DNA from: Niallia nealsonii
Lineage (GTDB): Bacteria; Bacillota; Bacilli; Bacillales; Cytobacillaceae
DNA length: 64,000 nucleotides
Assembly: GCF_002835805.1 (NCBI RefSeq)
Contig: NZ_PISE01000016.1
Coordinates: 1-64,000 of the forward strand
Reading direction: 5' to 3'
Part shown: positions 1 to 8,874 of the stretch, piece by piece
Layout of the letters: each line of letters begins with the position of its first letter
Numbering within the stretch: the stretch's first letter is position 1
The notes under the pieces: model-generated
What the model saw: only the letters and a program-made list of their open reading frames with translations
Databases searched by the model: none
Told to the model about the DNA's origin: nothing
Program-made: the position numbers and the translations under genes

Positions 1-290
1 TGTGTTGTTGTATTTGTTGTTGTCGGTTTGTTAGTAGCAGTGCTTGGTTTTGTTGCTTGTCCTTTTTGCAACTCAGCCATTAATTTATTAATATCTACTG
101 TACCTGTTGCTTCATATTTTTTTAATAGATTATTTATTTGATCTTGATTTAAATTATATGATTGATAAATAACTTTCGCATTTTGTACTGGTGCTGTATT
201 TGATGCTGCATTTGCTTTGTTCACCATTGGGTTAGACATTAATAATGCTGACGCTGCTGCCACTGATAAAATCATGTTTTTCTTCTTCAT
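1..290 (-). CDS. Exported protein, N-terminal part (runs off the window)
   Basis: Start codon at 290-288 follows a strong ribosome site (AAGGAGG, about 300-306). The visible 96 residues begin with a Sec signal peptide (lysines 2-4, hydrophobic core to about residue 20, Ala-x-Ala-like site near residue 28). A helical stretch rich in Asn, Gln and Lys follows, then a Thr/Pro/Asn-rich linker that reaches the window edge. This layout, signal peptide then short helical region then low-complexity linker, is that of B. subtilis YkwD-type secreted CAP-domain proteins and of some cell-wall hydrolases. The catalytic domain is outside the window, so the family is only a guess. The gene is transcribed away from the rest of the window. 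Confidence 0.75.
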   Translation of the reverse strand, partial: MKKKNMILSVAAASALLMSNPMVNKANAASNTAPVQNAKVIYQSYNLNQDQINNLLKKYEATGTVDINKLMAELQKGQATKPSTATNKPTTTNTTT

Positions 291-824
291 ATATTAAGAT
301 CCTCCTTGGATGCTGAACTTAGTAGTTTAATAGTTTTTTTATTTGTGTGCTCCGTCTTACAAACAAATCATACCACAGGTTTTTTGTCATATTTATGGAA
401 ATATCTCTCAAACTGAAGAAATAATAAAAGATTGTAAAAGAAAAAATTAAGGAGAATTTAAGAAAGCTAGATATATCAATAACAAACAGAATCTCTTTTC
501 ACAAAATATACCATTTGAAAAATATCCATAAAAGGAAAATTCCTTTAATAAAAACCATAATTTAGACCATATTAACTATTGACAGGTTTTTTATAACAGA
601 AGAAATATGTCTTTTATTACAATCTAATAACATAAAATGCAATAAAATGGACTTCATGACAATTAAAAAAGGAATTTTCAGGATAATTAGACTAATTCTC
701 TTATATATAGATATAAACGGTAATTATCCAGATGAAAAAGGAAAATTTCTATCTATATGGATAAAAACATAGAGAAGGGAAAAAATAAGAAGGAACGAAT
801 TTATATAAAGAATGGAGTAATAAT
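291..824. other. Divergent intergenic region, 534 bp
   Basis: Very AT-rich spacer between two divergently transcribed genes. It must hold the promoters for both. I see a TTGACA at 579-584 without a convincing -10 at the right distance, and a weak inverted pair of TATAGATA/TATCTATA around 702-760. No open frame with a ribosome site was found. Confidence 0.5.
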
Positions 825-1067
825 ATGAATGCACCGTATTGCTGCCCCAATTGCAAAACAAATAGAAGCAGATTTAACCTTATTCAACAAGTAGCCCAGT
901 CCGTTAAGTTAGATCCCCAAACCGGAAATGTTCTAGAAGAGTATTCACAAGAAAATCTGTCTCCGTTCCACATGGCTTATAAAGGGCCTGCATATCGTAT
1001 CCAATGCGCTGCATGTGGATTAGTGGAAGATGAAAAAACATTTGCTAAGTTTGGCGAAATGAAATAG
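825..1067 (+). CDS. Small zinc-ribbon-like protein
   Basis: An 80-residue protein with GGAG seven bases before its ATG. It has two cysteine pairs, CPNC at residues 7-10 and CAAC near 61-64, spaced like the two knuckles of a zinc ribbon. The region between them is polar, with no membrane segment. I do not recognise the family. A metal-binding or nucleic-acid-associated role is inferred from the cysteines only. It stands alone and shares a bidirectional terminator with the convergent downstream gene. Confidence 0.7.
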   Translation: MNAPYCCPNCKTNRSRFNLIQQVAQSVKLDPQTGNVLEEYSQENLSPFHMAYKGPAYRIQCAACGLVEDEKTFAKFGEMK

Positions 1068-1083
1068 TAAGTGAAGATAAAAA

Positions 1084-1132
1084 AAACTGCCTCTTCCATT
1101 TAAGCAGCATTTGCAATGGAAGAGGCAGTTTT
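1084..1132. terminator. Bidirectional rho-independent terminator
   Basis: A 17-base perfect stem (AAACTGCCTCTTCCATT and its complement) around a 15-base loop, with a T run on both strands. It lies between the convergent genes ending at 1067 and 1146. Confidence 0.9.
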
Positions 1133-1145
1133 TTTAGTTTTTCAC

Positions 1146-1982
1146 TTATTTGCTTTTGCTCAAATAATTAGGATATACAACAACTTTCCATGATTCTAGT
1201 TCAGAGCTTCTGATTAACATGATTTTTTTTGTTTCCTTAAAAGGCTTCCTATTTTTCAAATAAATTTGCCATTCAACGGAATATTCCTTTATTGTATCGT
1301 TATCATAACTATCTATTTCTTTCAAACCCATTAATCGAATGTTTTCTAATGAAGCTAACTCCTTTTTCCATTTAAGCTTTTCTGTTGCCATCTGTTTTAA
1401 AATAAATGAATCCTGTTCTTTTAGACCTGCGATAAAAGAAACTACTACTTCTTTTGCATCTAGGTGGTTTAAATAGTCTGGAAGCATACCTGCTGCTTTA
1501 TAAACCATCAGCATATGAGATTTATCCATTTTATCACTTTTATGTGTGGTGCTTCCAAGAAAATGGACACAAAAATGACCAGGGAAATTATTATTTAATG
1601 CTCCAGCACCATGTGGCATGCCATGCATAGAAGCAGCAAGCCATTGATCATTGGCCAGTACAATAATGGCCCTTCTTTTCCAGCTCCATTTTCCATGATA
1701 AATTTCTTTTAAAATTTTTGTATCTTCTTTTGTAAGAGGTTGAACATCTGCATGCTGACTACCAGCTCTTCTTTGTACATGAAATATCTTCTTTGATTCT
1801 ATGTCTAAAATAGTAAACTTGCTGTATCTAGGCACTATTTTATCTGCTTCAATCCATGGAAGCAATTGTATATCATATCCAAAAGAAAAATCTTCCTTAT
1901 TCTCCTCTTCTGCATAAATAACATCTTGTACTTGGGATATCAATAGAAAACATATTGCCATTAGTAAAGTTTTTTTTAGCAT
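1146..1982 (-). CDS. Exported protein with HFCVHF module
   Basis: 278 residues from the ATG at 1982, chosen because AAGGATG lies six bases upstream; an ATG nine bases earlier overlaps that site. The N-terminus is a signal peptide ending near ...VIYA. A central segment of about residues 90-165 contains HGMPHG, a GHFCVHF motif and an STTH motif. This pattern resembles a module I recall from Firmicute exported proteins that often carries peptidoglycan-binding or S-layer domains, and the conserved His and Cys could form an active site. That link is from memory and unproved. The C-terminal quarter is charged and has no recognised domain. Likely single-gene transcript. Confidence 0.7.
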   Translation of the reverse strand: MLKKTLLMAICFLLISQVQDVIYAEEENKEDFSFGYDIQLLPWIEADKIVPRYSKFTILDIESKKIFHVQRRAGSQHADVQPLTKEDTKILKEIYHGKWSWKRRAIIVLANDQWLAASMHGMPHGAGALNNNFPGHFCVHFLGSTTHKSDKMDKSHMLMVYKAAGMLPDYLNHLDAKEVVVSFIAGLKEQDSFILKQMATEKLKWKKELASLENIRLMGLKEIDSYDNDTIKEYSVEWQIYLKNRKPFKETKKIMLIRSSELESWKVVVYPNYLSKSK

Positions 1983-2079
1983 GTTTACCATCCTTCTTTT
2001 TATCTAATGAAAGTTTGCCCTTTGCTTGCAAGTTTCATTACTGTAAAAACAAGGTAAATTAAATATATATTCTATCTGA

Positions 2080-2991
2080 CTATAATCGTTCCAATTTTTG
2101 TTCGATTTCTTTCCAGTCGATGTTTTCTCCAATAAACACCATATTCAAAGGAAGATTCATCTCTTCTCTCATAAAAATGGGCGTTCCATAAGAATATTGA
2201 AAAAGATCTGGGTAAGCTGAATCTTCAAATTGTACATATCCTTTTATTCGATAGATCATCTCAGGCAATGACCGTAAAAAGTCATCAAATTTCTCAAAGG
2301 AAATCGTTTTTTGAAATGTATATATATAGGAAGTTAACTGCATGCTTTTAATGGTAGTACGCTCTAGCTCTTTATGAAAATGAGCTTTAATATTTTGTAT
2401 TTTGCTATAAGGAATTTTGCTGTGATTCGTTAATAATGCAGGAGCAAAAGGATTTATTCCTTGTATCTCCATCGTAATGCGTGCTTTCTTTTCTTCTGTT
2501 AATGTATCTTGTTTATTAATGATAAGCAAATTGGCATGGCGCACTTGCTCTAATACTAATTGCTGAATAATAGGACTAAGTTCCCTGCGATTAAGCCATT
2601 GTAATCCATCAACTACCGTAATAATGCCTTTAAGTTGTAATTTATGTGCGAGTAGGGGAGAAAGAATCGTATCCATTGTCTCTACAGGATGTGCTGCTCC
2701 TGTTGTTTCTAAATAAATAACATCTGGATTTTCTTCTATTAATAATGTTTGCAGCTGCGCCTCCAGCTTATCTTGAATGGTACAGCAAACACATCCGCCT
2801 AAAAGTTCCTTTAAAGGAACATCTTTATCCACTTCATTGGAATCAATAGAAATGCTGCCGAATTCATTCATAAGCACTGCCACTTTTCGGCCTGCTTCTT
2901 TTTCTTTTATTAATAATTCCTTTAATAAAGTCGTTTTTCCGCTGCCTAAAAATCCAGACAATATGTAGATTTCCGTTTTATTTATATGCAT
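2080..2991 (-). CDS. CobW/YjiA-type GTPase (COG0523 metallochaperone family)
   Basis: 303 residues with the full COG0523 signature: Walker A GFLGSGKT at 13-20, the metal-binding GGCVCC at 65-70, a Walker B-like YLETTGAAHP near 95-104, and NKQD near 158. The C-terminal third is the CobW C domain. Members are GTP-hydrolysing metal chaperones that insert or mobilise Zn, Co, Ni or Fe. The B. subtilis relative YciC/ZagA acts in zinc limitation. No Zur operator was recognised upstream and the His-rich loop seen in zinc-specific members is absent, so the metal is undetermined. AGGAGTAATAT precedes the ATG. The gene follows ctpA across a 38-base palindrome. Confidence 0.9.
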   Translation of the reverse strand: MHINKTEIYILSGFLGSGKTTLLKELLIKEKEAGRKVAVLMNEFGSISIDSNEVDKDVPLKELLGGCVCCTIQDKLEAQLQTLLIEENPDVIYLETTGAAHPVETMDTILSPLLAHKLQLKGIITVVDGLQWLNRRELSPIIQQLVLEQVRHANLLIINKQDTLTEEKKARITMEIQGINPFAPALLTNHSKIPYSKIQNIKAHFHKELERTTIKSMQLTSYIYTFQKTISFEKFDDFLRSLPEMIYRIKGYVQFEDSAYPDLFQYSYGTPIFMREEMNLPLNMVFIGENIDWKEIEQKLERL

Positions 2992-3008
2992 ATATTACTC
3001 CTTCAATT

Positions 3009-3046
3009 GCTTAAAGGGCGACATGTAAGCATGTCACCCTTTAAGC
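3009..3046 (-). terminator. Terminator-like palindrome after ctpA
   Basis: A near-perfect 38-base palindrome (GCTTAAAGGG ... CCCTTTAAGC) with a four-base loop, just after the ctpA stop and just before the CobW ribosome site. There is only a short T run, so it may attenuate or protect mRNA rather than fully terminate. Confidence 0.55.
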
Positions 3047-3054
3047 AGAATTTT

Positions 3055-4551
3055 TTACTTTTTCATTTCTTCTTTTAATACTTCAATTGCTTTTTTCATT
3101 TGTGTATCATTGTTTTTAATTTTTGTGCTAAGCTTAGACATTAGCTTCGTTGTTGTATCCCCAGTAAGTATTCCAGTTTCTTTTAACTTTTCTTTTTTCT
3201 GGAAATCTTTCACTGCTTGTTCTGTACTTTCATCAAAATATCCATTTGCATGATCAACTTTATAGCCTAATGCATTAAGCATTTGCTGTGCCGTTTTTAC
3301 TTCATCTGAATTGCTGTCTTTTTTTAATTTAGATTCTGGATTAATGATAGTTAGATTTGCATAGCTTGGCAATTGTACCTTATAGGTTGGTTCAATTCCT
3401 TTGCCATGAATCCAATTTCCATTTGGAGTCAGCCATTTATCTGTCGTATATTTTATATTGCTTCCATCTGATAAATCGGTAGCACTTTGCACGGTTCCTT
3501 TACCAAATGATTTTACGCCAACAAGAGGAACTCCTGCAGACTGATTAACAGCACCTGCTAAAATTTCTGAAGCGCTCGCACTACCTCCATCAATAATCAC
3601 AACTAATGGCAGATCGGTGCCGCTGCTGTTTTCCGATACAGCTTTTTCAATTTTGCCATTTTTATGTTCGACTTGGAAAACCACTTTGCCATTTGGAACA
3701 AAAAGATTGGCGATTTTTTGCACTTCTGTTAAAAGCCCACCAGGATTTTGTCTTAAGTCTAATACAATTCCTTTCATGCCTTTTTCCTGAAATTCATTTA
3801 GTTTATCGACAAGTTCTGTGGATGTATTTTCTGAAAAACTGGTTATTTGAATTTCCGCAATTCCATCTTTATTTAATTCTCCATAAACGGTTTCAATTGG
3901 AATGTTATCACGAACAATCGAAATCTCCATTGGCTTTTCAACACCGGTTCTTTGAATTTGCAATTCTACTTTCGTTCCTTTTTCCCCGCGAATCAATAAT
4001 ACTGCTTCTGAAGAACTCATTCCTTGCAAGGCTTTTCCATCAACAGAAAGAATTACGTCATTTGGTTTTAGACCTGCTTTTTCAGCTGGAGATCCTTTAA
4101 TTGGAGACACAATGACAATTTTATTATTATTTTGTTGAATTTCTGCCCCGATTCCCTCAAAAGAAGACGAAATGTTTTCATGAAAACTGCTTGCTTCTTC
4201 TTCATTCATATAGTCAGAATATGGATCATCTAATGCTGTGAACATGCCATCAATTGCTCCATTCACCAAATCATTTGTGTCAATGTCTTTATAATAATTT
4301 TCCTTTAATGCATCATAAGCTGAAAACAGCTTATCAAATTCACTGCGGTCTGTCCCAACATTTACTGCTTTTTCATCACCAAAAGCTAAAGCAATTGTTG
4401 TAATGCCCGCCGCTAATATGACAGTAAAAAAAATCAGCATCACAAAATAGAATTTTTTTATCCGTATATAGCTTGACTCATTATCAGATGAATCCTTTTC
4501 TAAAAGTTCATTCCCCTTATTTTCATTCTCCAAATGCTTCACCACTTTCAT
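3055..4551 (-). CDS. ctpA: C-terminal processing protease (S41 family)
   Basis: 498 residues. A charged cytoplasmic N-tail is followed by one membrane segment at about 33-57, so the protease lies outside the membrane. Next come a PDZ domain (about 130-210), the S41 catalytic core with GGSASASE near 321-328 (nucleophile Ser) and SFGKGTV near 347 (general-base Lys), and a C-terminal peptidoglycan-binding domain (about 405-470). The family trims substrates at their C-termini, sometimes in sporulation or envelope signalling. The order deoD-yodJ-ctpA matches B. subtilis, supporting ctpA rather than ctpB. The ribosome site before the chosen ATG is weak. Confidence 0.9.
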   Translation of the reverse strand: MKVVKHLENENKGNELLEKDSSDNESSYIRIKKFYFVMLIFFTVILAAGITTIALAFGDEKAVNVGTDRSEFDKLFSAYDALKENYYKDIDTNDLVNGAIDGMFTALDDPYSDYMNEEEASSFHENISSSFEGIGAEIQQNNNKIVIVSPIKGSPAEKAGLKPNDVILSVDGKALQGMSSSEAVLLIRGEKGTKVELQIQRTGVEKPMEISIVRDNIPIETVYGELNKDGIAEIQITSFSENTSTELVDKLNEFQEKGMKGIVLDLRQNPGGLLTEVQKIANLFVPNGKVVFQVEHKNGKIEKAVSENSSGTDLPLVVIIDGGSASASEILAGAVNQSAGVPLVGVKSFGKGTVQSATDLSDGSNIKYTTDKWLTPNGNWIHGKGIEPTYKVQLPSYANLTIINPESKLKKDSNSDEVKTAQQMLNALGYKVDHANGYFDESTEQAVKDFQKKEKLKETGILTGDTTTKLMSKLSTKIKNNDTQMKKAIEVLKEEMKK

Positions 4552-4836
4552 TAACCAACATCATTTTTTTCTGCACTAACATGCCTTAATGACTAAAATA
4601 CCAAATAAAATGGAATATTCCTTAAAAAAACAATGAACAAATTATGAACAAATCCAACTAATATCTTGAAAAATTCTTGTTTATTCTATCATCTTACAAA
4701 AATTATTCCTTTCAAGTTTATTAGAAATAACAATCAGCAGATTAAAGTTTATATTTGCTTATTATGTATAAAAGCAAAGAAAGGAATGCATCAACATTCA
4801 CTTTCTTTTTCAAAGAAGATGTTGTTTTATCTATCC

Positions 4837-5691
4837 TTATATTTTCTTTACAATTTGGAAATATTCTTCAAGGGTCCAATCATTTTCATAAATGTCCTTA
4901 GCCGATTTTTCCCCTACATAACGGAAATGCCATGGCTCAAACTTATAGCCTGTAATCTTTTCTTTGCCTTCAGGATAACGCAAAATAAAACCAAAACGAT
5001 GGGCATTATCCTTTAGCCATTTTCCTTCAGTTGTTTTGTTGAAATCATCACTTAATAAAAAGTCCGAGCTTTCACTAGAAATATCCATGGCAAGACCAGT
5101 TTGATGTTCACTATTGCCAGGATATGCGACCGCTTGGATAGCCTTTTCTTCCCCTACTCGCTTCACTTCTGCATCAAACAAAACGGTTTGACGATCGTAG
5201 GAACGATATCCTGAAACAGCATATAATATAACGCCATCTGTTTTTGCTTCTGCAAACATTTTTTCTAACGCATCTGCTGCTGCTTGTCTCATATAACTTT
5301 TCTCAATATCTTGATCTCCAAAAGAAAAAGTAACAGTAGGTCTAACTAAATCCTCTGGTGCATATCCATCTGGAAGTCCATACTCTTTATTTACTAAGGA
5401 AACAGTATTTTTTGGATTCTGAATAATATTGCGTCCATCCACTACTTTTATTTCATTAAAATAATCAGCCTCTAATGTAAGTGGAGATGTTTCCTGTTCG
5501 CTGCTGTTTTCTTCATTTTTATTCGATTCAGTATTGCTAGTATTTGTCTCTTTATTTTCTGGTTGCTCTTTTTCTGTCGTTTTCTCCTCATCTGAATGCA
5601 AAAACGGTATGTTTTTTTCTAACTCATCCAGACTTTTACACCCAGTTAACAATAAAACGGTCAAAAAAGAGAGAGCTGCTACTTTTTTCAT
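4837..5691 (-). CDS. yodJ: D-alanyl-D-alanine carboxypeptidase lipoprotein (VanY family)
   Basis: 284 residues. A lipoprotein signal with lipobox LLTGC puts Cys18 at the mature N-terminus. A Glu/Asn/Ser-rich linker of about 60 residues follows, then the M15B/VanY catalytic domain with zinc motif SEHQTGLAMD near 195-204 and the second zinc ligand in EPWHFRYV near 252. The enzyme removes terminal D-Ala from peptidoglycan stem peptides on the outer face of the membrane. It lies between deoD and ctpA as in B. subtilis. AAGGTGGG precedes the ATG. Confidence 0.92.
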   Translation of the reverse strand: MKKVAALSFLTVLLLTGCKSLDELEKNIPFLHSDEEKTTEKEQPENKETNTSNTESNKNEENSSEQETSPLTLEADYFNEIKVVDGRNIIQNPKNTVSLVNKEYGLPDGYAPEDLVRPTVTFSFGDQDIEKSYMRQAAADALEKMFAEAKTDGVILYAVSGYRSYDRQTVLFDAEVKRVGEEKAIQAVAYPGNSEHQTGLAMDISSESSDFLLSDDFNKTTEGKWLKDNAHRFGFILRYPEGKEKITGYKFEPWHFRYVGEKSAKDIYENDWTLEEYFQIVKKI

Positions 5692-5783
5692 TTTCCCACC
5701 TTATTTTTCCCAAAATATTTACGGTTCTTTTCGCATTTTCCCCTTAACTGAATCAGTTTTTCACTGATTTTTTAGAAGCCGAA

Positions 5784-6485
5784 TTATTTAATAGCTGCTT
5801 CTAATGCAACTTCAACCATATCGCTGAATGTTGTTTGACGCTCCTCGGCTGTTGTTTCTTCCCCTGTTAGAATATGATCGCTGACAGTTAAAACAGACAA
5901 TGCTTTTCGATTAAATTTTGCAGCTAATGTGTATAATGCCGCCGATTCCATTTCAATTGCCAAGATCTGATACTTTGCCCATTTTTCAAGCTCTGAATTA
6001 TCATTATAAAACATATCTGCTGTAAAAACATTCCCTACTTTTAAGGATAATCCTTTTGCTTCTCCTACTTCATACGCTTTTTTCAGCAAATCAAAATTTG
6101 CAGTTGGAGCATAATCTACTCCTCCAAATGTTAAACGGTTCATTTGTGAATCTGTTGAAGCGCTCATTGCTAAAATGACGTCACGCACTTTTACATCTTT
6201 TTGAATTGCTCCACATGTTCCAACGCGAATAAGATTTTGCACATTATAGCTTGAAATTAATTCATTCACATAAATAGCGAGAGAAGGAACCCCCATGCCT
6301 GTGCCTTGAACAGAAATCCTTTTGCCTTTATATGTGCCGGTATATCCAAACATATTTCGCACTTCATTATAACAAACTGCTGATTCCAAAAAGTTTTCTG
6401 CAATATATTTTGCTCGCAATGGATCCCCCGGCAAAAGCACAGTTTCTGCAATTTCATCTGTTTTTGCTCCAATATGTACACTCAT
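5784..6485 (-). CDS. deoD: Purine nucleoside phosphorylase, DeoD type
   Basis: 233 residues, full length for the hexameric bacterial PNP. It splits purine (deoxy)nucleosides with phosphate to base and (deoxy)ribose-1-phosphate. Visible motifs are GDPLRAKY (20-27, phosphate site), GTGMGVPS, the purine/ribose EMESAALY segment, and the catalytic Asp in VSDHILTGE near 204. GGAGG lies upstream of the ATG. It is the first gene of the deoD-yodJ-ctpA order. No purine riboswitch was seen in the 240-base leader. Confidence 0.95.
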   Translation of the reverse strand: MSVHIGAKTDEIAETVLLPGDPLRAKYIAENFLESAVCYNEVRNMFGYTGTYKGKRISVQGTGMGVPSLAIYVNELISSYNVQNLIRVGTCGAIQKDVKVRDVILAMSASTDSQMNRLTFGGVDYAPTANFDLLKKAYEVGEAKGLSLKVGNVFTADMFYNDNSELEKWAKYQILAIEMESAALYTLAAKFNRKALSVLTVSDHILTGEETTAEERQTTFSDMVEVALEAAIK

Positions 6486-6725
6486 TTTTATAAACCTCCA
6501 TTAATTGATACATAAACCAATTCCATAGTGTTAGCTGGACAATTGTTTCTACTATTTTGTCACTATTTGTACTATATCATATTCTATTTTTATGATAAAC
6601 ACATTTAATTTCAGGATAACAAGCAATTCCCTGGTTAAACTAACATTAGTTTTTCTACTATAACAGAAAAACATGCTTATTGATTTTGATTTTCTATAAA
6701 TTTAAGGAATAAAAAGGAGACTGTT

Positions 6726-6851
6726 ATGGGCAAAAAACATCGAAATAGAATTAATTCTCCCAAAAAAAATAATCATATACCAAAAGAAGCAATAATTGCT
6801 GAACAAGAAGCACATGGAAAAGAATTTTCTGCAAAAGAACGAAAAAATTAA
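6726..6851 (+). CDS. Small basic protein, 41 residues
   Basis: Short gene with ATG at 6726, AAGGAGA six bases upstream, and a terminator just after the stop. The product starts MGKKHRNRI, is Lys/Arg/Asn-rich at the N-terminus, and has a helical AIIAEQEAHGKEF segment. Size and composition resemble the many small basic sporulation-associated proteins of Bacillus, but I do not recognise the exact family. The strong ribosome site, open frame and terminator argue that it is real. Confidence 0.7.
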   Translation: MGKKHRNRINSPKKNNHIPKEAIIAEQEAHGKEFSAKERKN

Positions 6852-6860
6852 CAAAAAAAT

Positions 6861-6890
6861 AGACGTGTGATTATTTCTTTCACACGTCTT
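6861..6890. terminator. Bidirectional terminator
   Basis: Ten-base perfect stem AGACGTGTGA/TCACACGTCT with a ten-base loop. A seven-T run follows on the minus strand and a short one on the plus strand. It serves the 41-residue gene and spo0M. Confidence 0.85.
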
Positions 6891-6939
6891 TAGAGTGCAG
6901 ACAAAATAAAAAATGCAAACTTTTAAAGATTATAAGCAT

Positions 6940-7707
6940 TTAAGAATATGTTTGCACCATGTTAAACAATTGTTGTTTAATGATATTTTTTTCTTCATCC
7001 TTGATCGTAACATTGATAAATCGTTCATCCAAATCAAGTGCTTCTGCAAATAAGCCGCCTAAACCTCTTGCCTTTTTATCGACTTGCACAACCAGTTCTA
7101 TTAATTTATCATCAACAGTTAAAAAAGACAGCTCTATTTCGTCAAGCTTTCCATAAAATGAACCGGAAACAGGCACATATTCTAGTTCTTGCACAAAAGG
7201 AATCCCATTCCTTTTATAGGATGATTCTTTGCACTCTACTTGTTTCATCTGAAAACCTAATTCGGATACAGCGGATAACAGTTTATTCACCAATGCATTA
7301 GGCTGTACTTCTACATAATCTTGGTCACTAGGATCAATTGCATTTTTTATATCCAATCCTGTTGAAATCCAAACTTTTGTTTTTCCTAAAGTGAACGGAG
7401 TATATATAGAGAGTGGAAATGAAAAGGGAATCGTTTTTTGTTCATTTGCACCAATTTCCAGACTTTCTCCTACTAAAAAGGAATCGATAACGCATGACTC
7501 TGTATATGTTCGGTCATTTGATTCCTTTTCATATGTTGCATGTAAACGCAAATAAATATTGTCAATTGTTTGTGCCACATTGCCGCCTTTAATGACTATT
7601 TCCCCTTCAACCAAATTCCCATGAGATAAGATATGCTGATGCAAAACCGTATCCACTTTAGCAGAACCAATTCCTATGCTTGCCAATGCTTTTTGAAAAA
7701 ATGACAT
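6940..7707 (-). CDS. spo0M: Sporulation-control protein Spo0M
   Basis: 255 residues from the ATG at 7707, chosen because GGGGGGAA lies seven bases upstream and the product then starts MSFFQKALASIGIG, like the known family start. Spo0M has an arrestin-like beta-sandwich N-terminal fold and influences early sporulation and cell shape. The KGGNVAQTIDNIYLRL and FSFPLSIYTPFTLGKT segments are typical. It lies 23 bases after a Ser/Thr kinase gene on the same strand, so the two are probably co-transcribed. This suggests, without proof, that they act together. Confidence 0.9.
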   Translation of the reverse strand: MSFFQKALASIGIGSAKVDTVLHQHILSHGNLVEGEIVIKGGNVAQTIDNIYLRLHATYEKESNDRTYTESCVIDSFLVGESLEIGANEQKTIPFSFPLSIYTPFTLGKTKVWISTGLDIKNAIDPSDQDYVEVQPNALVNKLLSAVSELGFQMKQVECKESSYKRNGIPFVQELEYVPVSGSFYGKLDEIELSFLTVDDKLIELVVQVDKKARGLGGLFAEALDLDERFINVTIKDEEKNIIKQQLFNMVQTYS

Positions 7708-7730
7708 GATAAAGTTCCCCCCAATTTTTA

Positions 7731-8462
7731 TTACTTTAACGATAATAATGCTCTCTTTATTTGCTGGCAATTGCGAAAAGGTTCTTCTATTGCCAGCAGC
7801 TTTTTTAACAGCGTTTGCGCTTCCCCAGTCAGCTGCAGTTCTTCTTGCCAGCTTTTCTCCTTTTGTTTGTCTCCTGGTTCGTAAGAAGAATAGAATAAAA
7901 ACAGCAAAATTTGGCCGATGCCAAAAAAGTCATCTGCAAACAAATCTGCTTCTTCTCTTGTACATTTTTTTGCTAATCCAAAATCAATCAGTTTCAATTG
8001 ATTATTTGCTACGATAAGATTAGGAAGATGTATATCTCGATGTACAATCTGATTTTTATGCAACATATCGACCAATTCTACAAGTTTTAATCCAAATTGA
8101 AATACTTGTTTTTCACTCCATTTGCGCTTTTCATCAAATAGCCAAGCTTCCATCGTTTTTCCATTAATAAACTCCATCGTAAAATAAGGAATGCTGCCAT
8201 CAATAAAACCCCTATCATAAAACTTAGGAAAAGAAGAACTATTTAATGATAGCAATATATCCTGTTCTTGCTGAAATCTTTTTTTCTCTTTTTTTCTTAT
8301 TCTTTTATGCAATCGAAGTGTTTTTAACACGACTTCCTGTTTTTGCATTTCATCATAAACTAAATACGTATACCCATACCCCCCACGTCCAAGAAAAGAT
8401 CGGATTATATATCGATTAGAAATAATTTTATTTTCTTTAAATGGTTTTTCTATTATTTTCAA
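7731..8462 (-). CDS. Small Ser/Thr protein kinase
   Basis: 243 residues, a soluble kinase domain with nothing else: glycine loop GRGGYGYT at 25-32, ATP-anchoring Lys47, catalytic loop HRDIHLPN near 141-148, DFG near 158. The usual catalytic-loop Lys (HRDxKxxN) is His here, so activity should not be assumed. There is no membrane segment or PASTA domain, so it resembles YbdM/YrzF-type cytoplasmic kinases rather than PrkC. The start is uncertain. TTG at 8462 has its GGAGG 23 bases away, whereas ATT at 8480, in the same frame, is about five bases from that site. It is followed by spo0M. Confidence 0.82.
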   Translation of the reverse strand: MKIIEKPFKENKIISNRYIIRSFLGRGGYGYTYLVYDEMQKQEVVLKTLRLHKRIRKKEKKRFQQEQDILLSLNSSSFPKFYDRGFIDGSIPYFTMEFINGKTMEAWLFDEKRKWSEKQVFQFGLKLVELVDMLHKNQIVHRDIHLPNLIVANNQLKLIDFGLAKKCTREEADLFADDFFGIGQILLFLFYSSYEPGDKQKEKSWQEELQLTGEAQTLLKKLLAIEEPFRNCQQIKRALLSLK

Positions 8463-8495
8463 AAAAGTGCTTACTATAATTTTTTCCTCCGATTA

Positions 8496-8666
8496 TTAGC
8501 TGCTGTAAAAGCTTGATGAGCCTTTCCTTCGTTTTCCTTTATAATATTTATGCCCCATATTTTGACCACTATTTTTATAAGTGTTTCTCCATCTGTTGCT
8601 GCTTGAAGAATAATGTCTTTTATGTTTATTTTTTCCCAAAAAATATTTTAATAGTTTTTTTAGCAA
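8496..8666 (-). CDS. Putative small basic protein, 56 residues, TTG start
   Basis: Open frame with TTG at 8666, preceded by AAAGGGGG at nine bases. It ends 15-35 bases before the kinase start. The product begins LKKLLKYFLG and is very rich in Lys, Arg, Ser, Tyr and Asn. The ribosome site is as strong as that of neighbouring genes, and the position suggests an operon with the kinase and spo0M. No family is recognised. It could be chance, since the region is AT-rich. Confidence 0.5.
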   Translation of the reverse strand: MLKKLLKYFLGKNKHKRHYSSSSNRWRNTYKNSGQNMGHKYYKGKRRKGSSSFYSS

Positions 8667-8787
8667 GATAACTCGCCCCCTTTCTTTACATACGTTCTAC
8701 TACTAAAAAGGTTCCGATTTTTTGTTCATTTCATTAGCTCTCTTTACAGTCTGCACTATCTTATTTTTAAGAACATCTATACGTAAA

Positions 8788-8861
8788 AAGGCGAGAAAAC
8801 ATCCCTTCCCGCAAACTGTTGATTATACTATCCCAGTTTTGCACAATGGAATTTTCTCGCC
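8788..8861 (-). terminator. Long-stem terminator after yozD
   Basis: Perfect 10-base outer stem GGCGAGAAAA (8790-8799) with TTTTCTCGCC (8852-8861). An inner GCAAAACTG/CAGTTTGC helix lies between, and TTTTT follows on the minus strand. It lies 14 bases after the yozD stop. Confidence 0.65.
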
Positions 8862-8874
8862 CTCGTTTATTCTA

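Noticed and set aside
579-607. Sigma-A promoter with TTGACA at 579
   Set aside because: No acceptable -10 at 16-18 bases; the region is too AT-rich to trust a single box.
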